Shown: positions 1 through 8,133 of the stretch, in pieces
Layout: each line of letters begins with the position of its first letter
Position numbering within the stretch: position 1 is the stretch's first letter
NCBI RefSeq assembly: GCF_927798175.1
Contig: NZ_CAKMMP010000002.1
Coordinates: forward strand, 434,001-498,000
Source of the DNA: Paenibacillus sp. JJ-223
GTDB lineage: Bacteria > Bacillota > Bacilli > Paenibacillales > Paenibacillaceae
Length of the DNA stretch: 64,000 nucleotides
Reading direction: 5' to 3'
Notes under the pieces: model-generated
Databases searched by the model: none
What the model saw: the letters and a program-made list of their open reading frames with translations, nothing else
What the model was told of the DNA's origin: nothing
Translations under genes and position numbers: made by a program

Positions 1-203
1 TCTCCATTTTTATCGGTATACTGATCGCGCTCGCAGGATTTTTCGGCAGCTTGACGGTATCCGTGTTGAAAAGGGACCTGTTGATCGGCGACGACACCAA
101 ATTCGACGCATTGAAAAAGAGTTACCTTAGCCGGGTCGACAGCTTGACCTATACGTCCCCGGTCATGTTCCATGTCGTTCGTTATTTCTTTGACTTCATG
201 TAG
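1..203 (+). CDS. Phosphatidate cytidylyltransferase-like protein, C-terminal part (5' end outside window)
   Basis: Open reading frame entering from the left edge, read in the frame starting at base 3 and ending at TAG 201-203 (66 visible codons). The visible part has a membrane segment (IFIGILIALAGFFGSL) followed by VLKRDLLIGDD and SRVDSLTYTSPVMFHVVRYF. The order SxxKRD ... RVDSLTYTxPVFFHxVRY is the C-terminal signature of CdsA-family enzymes, which make CDP-diacylglycerol from phosphatidate and CTP at the membrane. The usual LPGHGGILD stretch just before RVDS is replaced by a divergent one (DALKKSYLS), so it may be a CdsA paralogue rather than the housekeeping enzyme. A terminator hairpin follows. 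Confidence 0.7.
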   Translation, partial: SIFIGILIALAGFFGSLTVSVLKRDLLIGDDTKFDALKKSYLSRVDSLTYTSPVMFHVVRYFFDFM

Positions 204-256
204 CGTTGTGAAATCATATCTCGTTTATCAGCAACGTTCGGACTTGATGATAAAAG

Positions 257-285
257 CAAAAGCAGCCCGCCGGGCTGCTTTTTGC
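257..285 (+). terminator. Rho-independent terminator after the cdsA-like gene
   Basis: Near-perfect inverted repeat AAAGCAGCCCG / CGGGCTGCTTT followed by T residues. It sits between the cdsA-like gene (+) and the convergent lipoprotein gene (-). A-rich 5' and T-rich 3' flanks allow it to work in both directions. Confidence 0.8.
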
Positions 286-419
286 ATGCGCTTTTCGGTA
301 CAATCTCGAAGCTTTTTGGCCTCCCTGACCGCCTTGAATGTGCCGACAGCGACCGTCTTTTGGCACGACCGAACGATGCACATCACACACTGGCAATCAT
401 CTGAATAAGGCTCCCGCCG

Positions 420-998
420 TTAAAGAGGCAATGCCACTTCGGTTTCGACCCGGACCTCATCGCTGCCTTGACCATCCGTATAAACCAGGGTCACTTTTCC
501 GCTTTCCCCTTTCATTTCGCCCGTGTATTGGAAGCCTGAGATCTGACGCTTCTCGTCAATGTAAAAACCCTCTTTGCCGCTTTTGGCGTGCTGAACCGCT
601 TGTCCGTAATTATCGATGACCGTAATCTGGTTGGATGTCCAACGCAGTTCGGATAGTGTATACCCTTCAGGCACCTGTCTGACCGTGAATTCGAAACGCT
701 TGTGTTTGGCCAGTTCGTCCGTCTGATGAAGTTCAATGGACATCAACGAGCCGACTCCTTCCGAATCGTTGGCCTTGGCAGACAGCCGTCCTTCTTCAAC
801 CGCTTCCGGGTTCTTGTTTTTGGCAGCCGCATTCGGAACCGAGTTTGGACCCGCTTGCTCGATGGGCTGTTTCGATTGGGGATACGCGTGTTCCTGCACC
901 GACTCCTTATTGTTTATGGCGCCGCATCCGCTGACCAGCAACGTTGATCCCAGAATCAGCACGCCAAGTGCGTTGATGTTGAACCTGCTTTTATTCAT
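420..998 (-). CDS. Putative secreted lipoprotein, function unknown
   Basis: 192 codons with a clear RBS (GGAGGAG, 6 nt before ATG). Residues 1-25 form a lipoprotein signal peptide with the lipobox LVSGC, so the mature protein should be lipid-anchored on the outer face of the membrane. A low-complexity linker (about residues 28-65, rich in N, K, E, P, A) is followed by a compact beta-rich domain with the look of an immunoglobulin-like or FixG-like extracellular module (VTLVYTDGQGSDEVRVETEV near the end). No catalytic motif was recognised and no family can be named. It is monocistronic. Confidence 0.75.
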   Translation of the reverse strand: MNKSRFNINALGVLILGSTLLVSGCGAINNKESVQEHAYPQSKQPIEQAGPNSVPNAAAKNKNPEAVEEGRLSAKANDSEGVGSLMSIELHQTDELAKHKRFEFTVRQVPEGYTLSELRWTSNQITVIDNYGQAVQHAKSGKEGFYIDEKRQISGFQYTGEMKGESGKVTLVYTDGQGSDEVRVETEVALPL

Positions 999-1135
999 CT
1001 AAAGCTCCTCCATCCTGTCTGTAATCCTTTCGTCGTGGCAACAAGCCAAACGTTCCCTATATTCATTCAATACCCATATCATTCCTCATGAAGCTCCTTG
1101 ATATGTAAGCAGAAGAGACATATGCTTTTCCGCGC

Positions 1136-1193
1136 AAAAAAAACCGGCTATCCGGCAAAATGGCGATGATGCTCCATCTTTCGGATAACCAGT
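1136..1193 (-). terminator. Terminator of the LysM gene
   Basis: On the minus strand ACTGGTTATCCG pairs with CGGATAGCCGGT (one mismatch plus G-T pairs) across a loop of about 30 nt and is followed by nine T residues. It lies about 45 bp past the stop of the LysM gene. Confidence 0.6.
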
Positions 1194-1238
1194 AGTATAT
1201 TTGGACTATATGTAAGTTTATTGCTCATGCTGTTTCGA

Positions 1239-1610
1239 TCAGGGTAACGTCAGAACTTGTCCAACCTGAATGGAGCTGGAAACCAGTTCATTGTATGCTT
1301 TGATCTCTTCAATGTAATCTCGCGTATCCATATCATCCGGCTTATACTTCACTGCAATATTCCAGAGCGTGTCGCCCTGAGATACGACGAGTTTGCCTCC
1401 AAGTGCCAGACGGTCCTCTTTGCCTCCAGCAAATACATTCAATACCGTGCTGCATCCGATGAGGATGATCAAAAAAACGATCAAGCTTTTTATCAAAACT
1501 GTGGGCATTTTCATACGCGGCCATTTCTTTTTGAAATCGCCTATGCCAGATTGGGCCGTTTCCGGGTTTACCGATTCGTAAATGCTCTGATACGTGGAAT
1601 ACCTCATCAT
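1239..1610 (-). CDS. Membrane-anchored LysM protein, YneA-like
   Basis: Small protein of 123 residues. A cytoplasmic N-terminus of about 37 residues is followed by one membrane segment (about 38-61, VLIKSLIVFLIILIGCSTVL) and one extracellular LysM domain (about 73-123, GDTLWNIAVKY ... VGQVLTLP), which binds peptidoglycan. This layout matches YneA-type division suppressors of the SOS response, but the N-terminal extension is longer and no LexA box was seen upstream, so YneA identity is an inference. The start is placed at the ATG (1608-1610) 8 nt after GGAGG; an in-frame TTG five codons upstream overlaps that RBS and is less likely. Confidence 0.75.
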   Translation of the reverse strand: MMRYSTYQSIYESVNPETAQSGIGDFKKKWPRMKMPTVLIKSLIVFLIILIGCSTVLNVFAGGKEDRLALGGKLVVSQGDTLWNIAVKYKPDDMDTRDYIEEIKAYNELVSSSIQVGQVLTLP

Positions 1611-1859
1611 CCAACCAACCTCCAAACCTTTGTTTCACAATGGCGTTAATAAACGTGGATCGAATCCCCAAGGGCACATGGACCTAACCATTTTCTTTTT
1701 ATAGGTCTATAATACCATCTGCATCTCAACAAATTCTAAACAACGACAGGAAGCGTCAAATCGCTCGACAAAAAAATCCGTGCCTGAATTTCGGCGATGC
1801 AAAAATCATATTTGGGTATAATCGAGATACAAACTTCCCGGTAAGGACGTGAAAGCCCG

Positions 1860-2939
1860 ATGCTCGACTTCGAAAAGAAAAAAATTTATTATCAGGCCCT
1901 GCTGGCCAAGGATACGGAATACGAAGGACTGTTCTATGTTGGCGTCAAAACGACGGGCGTGTTCTGCCGTCCCACTTGTCCGGCTCGCAAACCCAAGTTC
2001 GAGAACTGCGAATTTTTCGATACTGCGCAGCAAGCGTTGTTGGCCTCATATCGCCCATGCCAGCGTTGTCGTCCGTTATCCCATCCCAACCAGGTGTCGG
2101 ACATTGTCCGCCTGCTGGTGGAAGCGGTCGAGAACAATCCGGAGAAACGTTGGAAAACCGAGGATTTCAGACAACTATCCATAGATGAATCCACGGCAAG
2201 GCGACAGTTCAAGAAGCGGTTCGGCATGACTTTCGTGGAGTATGCTCGCGCCCGCCGTATGGGGCTTGCCCTGAAAAACATTCGTTCAGGGCGACCCGTG
2301 ATCGATGCGCAGCTGTCCACGGGTTACGAATCGAGCAGCGGCTTTCGGGATGCCTTTTCCCGAATCATGGGTGCTCCACCCACACAAATCGATGACGAGC
2401 ATGTATTAAAGGCGGCCTGGCTGGATACCCGGCTTGGTCCCATGATGGCGATTGCCGACGACGATGCCTTAGTTCTGCTGGAGTTCGTGGATCGCCGGGG
2501 ATTGGAACGGGAAGTGGAGCGATTGCGGCTGCGAACGAAACGCGCCATCGTTCCCGGCGTTACCGGCCCCATTATGTCGATCGAGAAAGAGCTCGAAGAG
2601 TATTTTGAAGGTACCCGCACCGAGTTCCACACCCCGTTGTCCTGTTTAGGAACACCATTTCAAAAAAGCGTATGGGAGCAGCTGGTCGCAATTCCATCAG
2701 GAGAAACACGTTCCTATCAGGATATTGCCGTCATGTTGGGCAAACCGTCCGCATGCAGGGCCGTCGCCCAAGCCAATGGAGCCAACCAGTTGGCCATCGT
2801 CATTCCATGCCATCGCGTGATTAACGCCAGCGGCGATTTGGGTGGATACGGGGGCGGGCTGAATCGTAAAAGCTGGCTGCTCCAACATGAAAAACGGATG
2901 GAAGAAACGATCCGAGGAATAGATCGGGGACAAGCATAA
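1860..2939 (+). CDS. ada: Ada-type bifunctional methylated-DNA repair protein and regulator
   Basis: 359 residues, close to the 354 of E. coli Ada. Domains in order: zinc-binding methylphosphotriester domain with Cys36, Cys40, Cys67 and Cys70 (FCRPTCP ... YRPCQRCRP); AraC-type helix-turn-helix (about 85-180); methylguanine-DNA methyltransferase domain with the acceptor motif IPCHRV (Cys317). It should remove methyl groups from phosphotriesters and O6-methylguanine and activate the adaptive response. In B. subtilis the two functions are split (AdaA, AdaB); here they are fused. The downstream PEP mutase-like gene starts 56 bp later on the same strand and may be cotranscribed. A TATAAT box lies at 1817-1822 with no strong -35. 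Confidence 0.93.
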   Translation: MLDFEKKKIYYQALLAKDTEYEGLFYVGVKTTGVFCRPTCPARKPKFENCEFFDTAQQALLASYRPCQRCRPLSHPNQVSDIVRLLVEAVENNPEKRWKTEDFRQLSIDESTARRQFKKRFGMTFVEYARARRMGLALKNIRSGRPVIDAQLSTGYESSSGFRDAFSRIMGAPPTQIDDEHVLKAAWLDTRLGPMMAIADDDALVLLEFVDRRGLEREVERLRLRTKRAIVPGVTGPIMSIEKELEEYFEGTRTEFHTPLSCLGTPFQKSVWEQLVAIPSGETRSYQDIAVMLGKPSACRAVAQANGANQLAIVIPCHRVINASGDLGGYGGGLNRKSWLLQHEKRMEETIRGIDRGQA

Positions 2940-2995
2940 TCCAACGTAAAACACACTACTCCAAAAAACGCAGCATCAAAGGAGAGAACACTTTT

Positions 2996-3766
2996 ATGAA
3001 TTCCGCCGCAGAGCAAGCATTGTCATTTCGCAGCATGCACGTCAAAGGAGATCCGCTTATCCTGGTCAATGTATGGGATGCCGGAAGCGCGGTCGCCATT
3101 CAGTCAGCCGGAGCCAAGGCTATAGCCACCGGCAGTTGGTCTGTTGCAGCAGCTCATGGCTCGCAGGATGGTGAAGCACTGCCTTTCGAACTGGTCATTG
3201 CCAACCTGAAGAGGATCGCGGCAAGCGTAGATCTGCCTGTTACGGTCGATATTGAGGGAGGGTATGGGAGGTTTGTGTCAGAAATTAGCGAAAATGTGCA
3301 GCATACGGTCGAATCCGGTGCCATCGGCATTAACCTGGAAGATCAAATTCCGGGTGGGGAGGGCCTATATTCTATTCAAGAGCAGCATCTGCGATTAAAG
3401 GCAGCCCGGGACGGTGCCGATCAAACCGGTGTGCCCCTGTTCATCAATGCCCGCACGGATGTCTTTCTCCAAACTCCCCCGGCTAGTCATCGTGAATGGG
3501 TCGCAGACGCCATAGAGCGGGCTTATGCCTATGAACAAGCCGGGGCGGACGGATTGTTCGTGCCCGGACTGCAAGATCCGGATAGCATCAGGGAACTGTG
3601 CGAGCAGTGTGCCCTGCCCGTCAATATTATGCTGACTTCACGCAAGCCAACACCTGCTCAACTTGGTGAATTAGGCGTTGCCCGAGTCAGCTACGGGCCT
3701 TATCCTTACCAACACATGATGGAGGAACTTTCAAGGTTGGGCCAAGAACTTTTATTGCACCGCTAA
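2996..3766 (+). CDS. Isocitrate lyase/PEP mutase family protein
   Basis: 256 residues with an RBS AAGGAG. Features of the ICL/PEP mutase TIM-barrel superfamily are visible: NVWDAGSAVAIQSAGAKAIATGS near the N-terminus, VTVDIEGGYG (metal-binding Asp), GINLEDQ, and FINARTDVF. The KKCGH catalytic loop of true isocitrate lyase is absent, so it is not a glyoxylate-cycle enzyme; members of this subgroup cleave or rearrange 2-oxo or phosphonate-like acids, and the substrate cannot be told from sequence. It directly follows ada, a pairing whose meaning is unclear. Confidence 0.85.
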   Translation: MNSAAEQALSFRSMHVKGDPLILVNVWDAGSAVAIQSAGAKAIATGSWSVAAAHGSQDGEALPFELVIANLKRIAASVDLPVTVDIEGGYGRFVSEISENVQHTVESGAIGINLEDQIPGGEGLYSIQEQHLRLKAARDGADQTGVPLFINARTDVFLQTPPASHREWVADAIERAYAYEQAGADGLFVPGLQDPDSIRELCEQCALPVNIMLTSRKPTPAQLGELGVARVSYGPYPYQHMMEELSRLGQELLLHR

Positions 3767-3802
3767 ACTCGGATATCCCGTCCACCATGTATAATTAAAG
3801 CG

Positions 3803-3837
3803 AAAATAAAGCAGCCCGGTATGGACTGCTTTATTTC
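3803..3837. terminator. Bidirectional terminator
   Basis: AAATAAAGCAG / CTGCTTTATTT stem with an 11-nt loop, A-rich on one side and T-rich on the other, between the convergent PEP mutase-like gene (+) and the ABC operon (-). Confidence 0.75.
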
Positions 3838-3913
3838 CACTTATATTTTACGAATCCAATGTTTACCTAATGGCAATTTCCTGCAATCGTTTTATACGTT
3901 CCATTTACCAGTG

Positions 3914-4612
3914 TCAGCTTTTACGCCCCTTCATCACAAGCGGAGCATTCTTCATCATGGGATAGGTCGCGAGCATCAGCCCTAGACCCAATACGCCGCT
4001 CACGATGAACAATACCGTTTTATTGGCTTTCATGATCCATTCCACAAATAAGCTCCAATCCACCTGCGTAAGTACAAGCGTTAAGACCACACTCAGTCCA
4101 AAGAACAAAATCAGAAAATTGCGCATCCCCAATCGGAGCCAGCCTACCGTTATAAATAACGATAATCCCAGCAGGAAAAATCCAACCATTAGATCGGTCC
4201 ACAAGTAAGGAAAGAAGTGAAAATCTTTTACGTACAGAGCCCCAGCACTATAAAAGGTGACGCCCAACGAGCCGTATTGATGAAGCAGATCCATAATCAG
4301 ATAGATCAGGTTTAACGTCGTAATGGCGACAACAACCATCCAGACCGAGATCAAGTAGAACGACTTAAGAAATTGAGTCCGCGTGCTCCCCATGCCAATC
4401 GCAACCGGGTACACGTTAACGATCCCCACGATGGCAAATGCAATGATTCCTCCATACATCGGGCCGAAAAGCGTTGTCGGGAAAGCAGCACCGAAAATGT
4501 ATCCTATCGCAAGATAGATGGCCGTCAGCGCAAGCGTGATGTACGCAAACATTTTATAATGCCACACCATGTCTTCCATGATCATGCGATTTGTGCCTTT
4601 TGCAACATTCAT
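3914..4612 (-). CDS. ABC transporter membrane protein of a YtrA-type operon
   Basis: 232 residues with about six hydrophobic segments (first at 22-42, YITLALTAIYLAIGYIFGA). No soluble domain and no signal peptide. Its ATG overlaps the stop of the ATPase gene, so the two are translationally coupled and it is very probably the permease partner. It is short for a permease and is only recognisable by context. Family: GntR-controlled ABC exporters often linked to cell-envelope stress or antimicrobial peptides in Firmicutes (YtrBCDEF, BcrAB-like); the substrate is not inferable. Confidence 0.75.
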   Translation of the reverse strand: MNVAKGTNRMIMEDMVWHYKMFAYITLALTAIYLAIGYIFGAAFPTTLFGPMYGGIIAFAIVGIVNVYPVAIGMGSTRTQFLKSFYLISVWMVVVAITTLNLIYLIMDLLHQYGSLGVTFYSAGALYVKDFHFFPYLWTDLMVGFFLLGLSLFITVGWLRLGMRNFLILFFGLSVVLTLVLTQVDWSLFVEWIMKANKTVLFIVSGVLGLGLMLATYPMMKNAPLVMKGRKS

Positions 4613-5484
4613 GGACGAACCTCCTCATGCTTTCTGGTTACGTTAACCAGGTAATCCTGTATTGCCGCCTTTTCGATGGTTACCCCATATTCGCTGGCTT
4701 TTTCTTTCCAGGCTCCAGAGTACACTGCGTCGATCATGACTTTGTGCGTGCTGCCCAGCCGGGATGATTCCAGGATAGGGGAGCCCGCTGCAACTCGTTC
4801 AATAGCGCTAATATCCCCTGTTAGAAGAATACCTCTCTCGCGCATTTCCTCCATGGATTGATGCAGCAATATGTTGCCCCCATGAAGAACGATCAAGGAT
4901 TCGCATAAAGGCTGAATTTCCTCAATATGATGGGACGACAGCAGCATCAATCGCGGCTGATCCTCGTACGTTTCCAGCAAAGCGCGATAGAAAAACTTCC
5001 GCTTCTCAGCGTCCAAGCCATTGGTGGGCTCGTCAAGAATCGTAATATTTGCGCGGCTGGATAATCCAAGAATGATCTGGGCCGCCGTTTTCATGCCTTT
5101 GGAAAATTTAGCGATTTTCCGCTTCAGCGGCAGTTCAAACATATCCACCAGTCGCTCTGCCAGCTCCTGATCCCATTCGGGATGAAAATACTGGCCGTAT
5201 CGCATCAAATCAACCATGCTCCAGTTTCTCCCGAAAGGATGATTCTCCTGGACATAACACAGATTCTCCTGTGCAGCCAAATTGTCGTACGGCTCATGAC
5301 CCATGATCCGAATCGTTCCCTGCTCCGGCCGCTGATGGCCTGCAAGCAAACTCATCAGCGTCGTTTTCCCTGCGCCGTTCCTCCCCCACAATGCACTGAT
5401 GACCGGTTCGTCTTCCCGCAGCGTGAGGTTCTTCAAAACAGGCGTTCCCTGGTAACCGTACTCCACTTGTTCCACGTGTATCAT
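4609..5484 (-). CDS. ABC transporter ATP-binding protein (YtrB-like)
   Basis: 291 residues. Walker A GRNGAGKTTL (about 34-43), a degenerate signature FSKGMKTAAQ in place of LSGGQ, Walker B ITILDEPTNGLD and H-loop SSHHIEE are all visible. A C-terminal tail of about 80 residues follows the nucleotide-binding domain. It overlaps both neighbours by 4 bp, giving a tight three-gene operon: GntR regulator, ATPase, membrane protein. The SKGM signature is typical of YtrB/BcrA-type ATPases that work as exporters. Confidence 0.9.
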   Translation of the reverse strand: MIHVEQVEYGYQGTPVLKNLTLREDEPVISALWGRNGAGKTTLMSLLAGHQRPEQGTIRIMGHEPYDNLAAQENLCYVQENHPFGRNWSMVDLMRYGQYFHPEWDQELAERLVDMFELPLKRKIAKFSKGMKTAAQIILGLSSRANITILDEPTNGLDAEKRKFFYRALLETYEDQPRLMLLSSHHIEEIQPLCESLIVLHGGNILLHQSMEEMRERGILLTGDISAIERVAAGSPILESSRLGSTHKVMIDAVYSGAWKEKASEYGVTIEKAAIQDYLVNVTRKHEEVRP

Positions 5485-5861
5485 GACTCACTCTCCTTAT
5501 CGCTCTTGCCTTTGATCAGGTCGATGATTGCTTCTTCACTCATGTGAATGCGTTTGGCTTCCTCAAGCAAAGGTTGAATGTATTCCTCGTAAAAATGCTG
5601 CCTTCGTTCTTGAAGCAAAGTATCCCGCGCTCCTTTTGCGACGAACATGCCCAGTCCCCGCTGTTTGTAGATAATGCCTTTGTCCGCTAACGACTGCAGC
5701 CCTTTCCGCGCCGTAGCAGGGTTGATATTGTAAAACCGCGACAGCTCATTGGTGGAAGGAACCTGTTCCTCAGCCTTTAAGCGGCCTTCTACGATGTCAT
5801 CCATAATCATCAGGGCGATCTGATGAAAAATGGGCTGTGATTCGTCCAGATTCGATTTCAT
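5481..5861 (-). CDS. GntR-family repressor, YtrA subfamily
   Basis: 126 residues: a winged helix GntR domain (about 10-78, with EQVPSTNELSRFYNINPATARKGL) and a short helical tail of about 45 residues instead of a large effector domain, which defines the YtrA subfamily. It is the first gene of the operon and a perfect 10-bp inverted repeat lies 49 bp upstream (5910-5933), so autoregulation is very likely. Confidence 0.9.
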   Translation of the reverse strand: MKSNLDESQPIFHQIALMIMDDIVEGRLKAEEQVPSTNELSRFYNINPATARKGLQSLADKGIIYKQRGLGMFVAKGARDTLLQERRQHFYEEYIQPLLEEAKRIHMSEEAIIDLIKGKSDKESES

Positions 5862-5909
5862 GCAAATCCAACTTTCATCATTGAATTATTGATTCAGGCC
5901 AAGTTAATC

Positions 5910-5933
5910 GGTTAGTTACTCATGTAACTAACC
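5910..5933. promoter_or_regulatory. Palindromic operator for the YtrA-like regulator
   Basis: GGTTAGTTAC / GTAACTAACC, two perfect 10-bp arms separated by TCAT, directly upstream of the GntR gene. Long perfect palindromes at this place are the usual YtrA-subfamily binding site. Confidence 0.75.
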
Positions 5934-5993
5934 ATACTACAAAGAAGCCACGATGTAAATAGTCCTTTTTCTTAAACGCGCCCATTTCTTTCG

Positions 5994-6176
5994 CTACGTC
6001 TGCGGTTTATGGATTGGACTTTTTTTCGTGGCACGATAATATTTATTCATCAGCTCGTCCAGCACTATAGATTGCCTTATCACTTCCGGATGCTGGAAAC
6101 TCCCGTACTCCCGTTCCTTCACGTACAGCAGTTCCCTGGCAAGTTCAATCTCCAATTTCAATTCCGTACAATCCAT
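5994..6176 (-). CDS. Spo0E-like aspartyl-phosphate phosphatase
   Basis: 60 residues with a strong RBS (GGAGGAGG). The Spo0E family signature SxxLDxxxxxYY is present (SIVLDELMNKYYR), preceded by the usual amphipathic helix. Members dephosphorylate the response regulator Spo0A-P and delay sporulation. It lies 137 bp downstream of the HTH-TPR regulator and peptide gene, but a terminator separates them, so it probably has its own promoter. Confidence 0.85.
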   Translation of the reverse strand: MDCTELKLEIELARELLYVKEREYGSFQHPEVIRQSIVLDELMNKYYRATKKSPIHKPQT

Positions 6177-6261
6177 AACCTCCTCCTTCTGTCACATTTT
6201 AACGGAATCTGTCGATCGCAAGATTGTACGGGATATCGCATACTTATTCTTCCAACAAAAG

Positions 6262-6296
6262 AAAAAAACGTCCCCTGGCAAGCTGAGGACGTTTTC
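6262..6296 (-). terminator. Terminator of the regulator-peptide cassette
   Basis: On the minus strand AAAACGTCC pairs with GGACGTTTT around a 14-nt loop and is followed by T residues; it sits 17 bp after the stop of the small peptide gene. Confidence 0.75.
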
Positions 6297-6312
6297 TGCC
6301 GGCATACGTTTT

Positions 6313-6462
6313 TTACGATCCGAATCCATGGTCTGCGGTGCGCATAATATCCGGATTGGACGTCGTCAGACCTCGATCAGGACCATCAGATTGAGCACCA
6401 GGAGCTACAATGGCAATAACAATGCTAAACATGACTATCAGCGAAGCAAACTTCCTCATCAT
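6313..6462 (-). CDS. Phr-like small secreted peptide precursor
   Basis: 49 codons with two adjacent ATGs (6460-6462 and 6457-6459); a GAGGTG RBS lies 9-12 nt upstream. Residues MRKF followed by a hydrophobic core (ASLIVMFSIVIAIVA) form a signal peptide; the rest is a polar tail ending TSNPDIMRTADHGFGS. The frame differs from that of the regulator, and its first 12 codons overlap the regulator's 3' end. This size, layout and overlap are those of Rap-Phr and related RRNPP cassettes, where the tail is cut to a 5-10 residue signal that is taken up and binds the TPR receptor. The mature peptide cannot be defined from sequence alone. Confidence 0.75.
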   Translation of the reverse strand: MMRKFASLIVMFSIVIAIVAPGAQSDGPDRGLTTSNPDIMRTADHGFGS

Positions 6463-7807
6463 TGAGTTTCTGCACCTCACTAATCAAATTTTTGTATTGC
6501 TGCATTGCTTCATCGGTCGCATAATCCCTATACTGTTCAAACAACCCGATACTTTTAAGCATACCCCGGCCATCATGAATTTCAAGAGCAAACTTCATAC
6601 TATTCAAGGCATACTGTAAACCTTTGATAAAATCGTCCTTCCGTAAATAATATGAAGCTAATCCTCCCATTAGACGAACATAGCGATCATCGGTAACCTG
6701 TTTGCTCACTTTGCCGATCCGGTTGCTTTGCTCCTGATATGACAAATGTGATTTAAACTTTTCAAGCACGAAATCGATGTTCATATCGTAGCGGTTGGCG
6801 GCCGTCACAATGTCGCAAAGCGCCGGAAAGACTTCATTTTCCCTGTTGGAGATGTACCCTACATAATCGGGCAGCACCTCGAAACGACCGGCCATCAATT
6901 GATATACATAGCGATTGCCCTCAGCCCATTCCTGGAATTGATGCATTACGATTCGTTCTTCCTCATCAGGCTGCTTCACCCAACTGCTGTCTGCGTAACG
7001 AGAAACGAAATCAAGCGCCCTGTCGTACTCCTTAAGATGATAGAGCGCGCTTCCTGCAGCCAGATCGGAATATAAAATATAAAAAATAATCGGTTTTTTC
7101 GTTTCTTCCTGCTTGTTTCTCCCATTCAGTTCATAATGAACCTTAGCCTTCACCTTTAATTTTTCGGACAATTCCTGGACCTTCATCCAGCGGTGCAGCG
7201 CTCCGAACGCATTGATCAATTCGTTCAGCGCATCCAGTTGATAGCGTTCATCCAATCGATCGACGTAATACTCGAACCTGGAAGCGATAATGAGGTTCTT
7301 CTGGCGGTCTTTGCCCAGGCCCAGCTTAAATAGGCGATATTGGCAGAGTGCAAGCCGTTCCGAATGCTGCATTTTTTCACTTTCGGCAATCGTTTCGTAC
7401 AAAAGAACGGCCGCTTTGAATTTTCCGCCACCGTAAAACTCCTCTGCGACTTCAAATAACAAAGGTATATAGGACAGATTATCCATCATCAACCGGATAA
7501 CCTCTTCAATGCAATTCAATTTGTCCAACTCTGCACATCGATGGAGGAATGGACCAAGCCTGCGCCAGTCCGGCGTGGAGTGAACGAAACACTCTTCGAT
7601 GTACAGTTCGTAATAGTAGCCCTCATCCAGCTGCATGGCCGCCGTAATACGGTCCAGCTGCTGCATCGAGATCGGGCGGTTTTTGTTTAATATGTTGCTA
7701 AGCGTGCCTGAATTGATGCCTGACAGCTCGGAAAACAGACTGATCGACATCCGTTCCCTTTTCAAGTATGATTCCAAATGATCGCGTATCGTGGTTGCCG
7801 ACTCCAA
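6425..7807 (-). CDS. HTH-TPR regulator, RRNPP-type peptide receptor
   Basis: 460 residues from a TTG start chosen because GGAGGG lies 10 nt upstream; the longer frame to 7834 has no RBS. Residues about 5-65 form an XRE-type helix-turn-helix (ISLFSELSGINSGTLSNILNK). The rest is all helical with repeated Y/L/A patterns typical of TPR (for example FYGGGKFKAAVLLYETIA, SALYHLKEYDRALDFVSRYA). This is the PlcR/NprR/Rgg-like layout of receptors for imported signalling peptides. The peptide gene overlapping its 3' end supports this. Targets are unknown; the adjacent Spo0E-like gene hints at the phosphorelay. Confidence 0.8.
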   Translation of the reverse strand: MESATTIRDHLESYLKRERMSISLFSELSGINSGTLSNILNKNRPISMQQLDRITAAMQLDEGYYYELYIEECFVHSTPDWRRLGPFLHRCAELDKLNCIEEVIRLMMDNLSYIPLLFEVAEEFYGGGKFKAAVLLYETIAESEKMQHSERLALCQYRLFKLGLGKDRQKNLIIASRFEYYVDRLDERYQLDALNELINAFGALHRWMKVQELSEKLKVKAKVHYELNGRNKQEETKKPIIFYILYSDLAAGSALYHLKEYDRALDFVSRYADSSWVKQPDEEERIVMHQFQEWAEGNRYVYQLMAGRFEVLPDYVGYISNRENEVFPALCDIVTAANRYDMNIDFVLEKFKSHLSYQEQSNRIGKVSKQVTDDRYVRLMGGLASYYLRKDDFIKGLQYALNSMKFALEIHDGRGMLKSIGLFEQYRDYATDEAMQQYKNLISEVQKLNDEEVCFADSHV

Positions 7808-7923
7808 ACGAACACCACCCTCCAAAGTAAGCAAAACGCCTATTGACGTACATTTAAAGAAGACAGACCGCGACTTGCGGTTCTCATAAAAACCATAAAC
7901 AGGATCAACGACATTTCAAAGTA

Positions 7924-7952
7924 ATTATATGTAGGAATTGATCGAGGGTCAA
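7924..7952 (-). promoter_or_regulatory. Sigma-A type promoter of the HTH-TPR regulator
   Basis: TTGACC, 17-bp spacer, TATAAT on the minus strand, about 117 bp upstream of the TTG start. The resulting leader holds a small hairpin ACCGC/GCGGT near 7867-7882. Confidence 0.7.
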
Positions 7953-8065
7953 TAAGTTTCCTTTCAACTAATTTGTATTTATTACAATTTAATCCTTTTA
8001 AATATACAAATCTCTCATTCTATTTTATACGCTGGAAACTACGGCAATCAATATCAAAACCAAAT

Positions 8066-8093
8066 GAAAAACACGAGCAAAACATGCCCGTGC
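8066..8093 (-). terminator. Terminator of the aldo/keto reductase gene
   Basis: Minus-strand CACGGGC / GCTCGTG stem (one G-T pair) followed by TTTTTC, about 40 bp after the reductase stop. The rest of the 7808-8133 interval holds only the regulator's leader and promoter. Confidence 0.6.
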
Positions 8094-8133
8094 TTCCCAT
8101 GTTATTCAAGTATTCTACATCCACGAATCTCGC

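Noticed and set aside
1611-1740. LexA box expected upstream of a yneA-like gene
   Set aside because: No CGAAC-N4-GTTYG type palindrome was found, so SOS control is not claimed.
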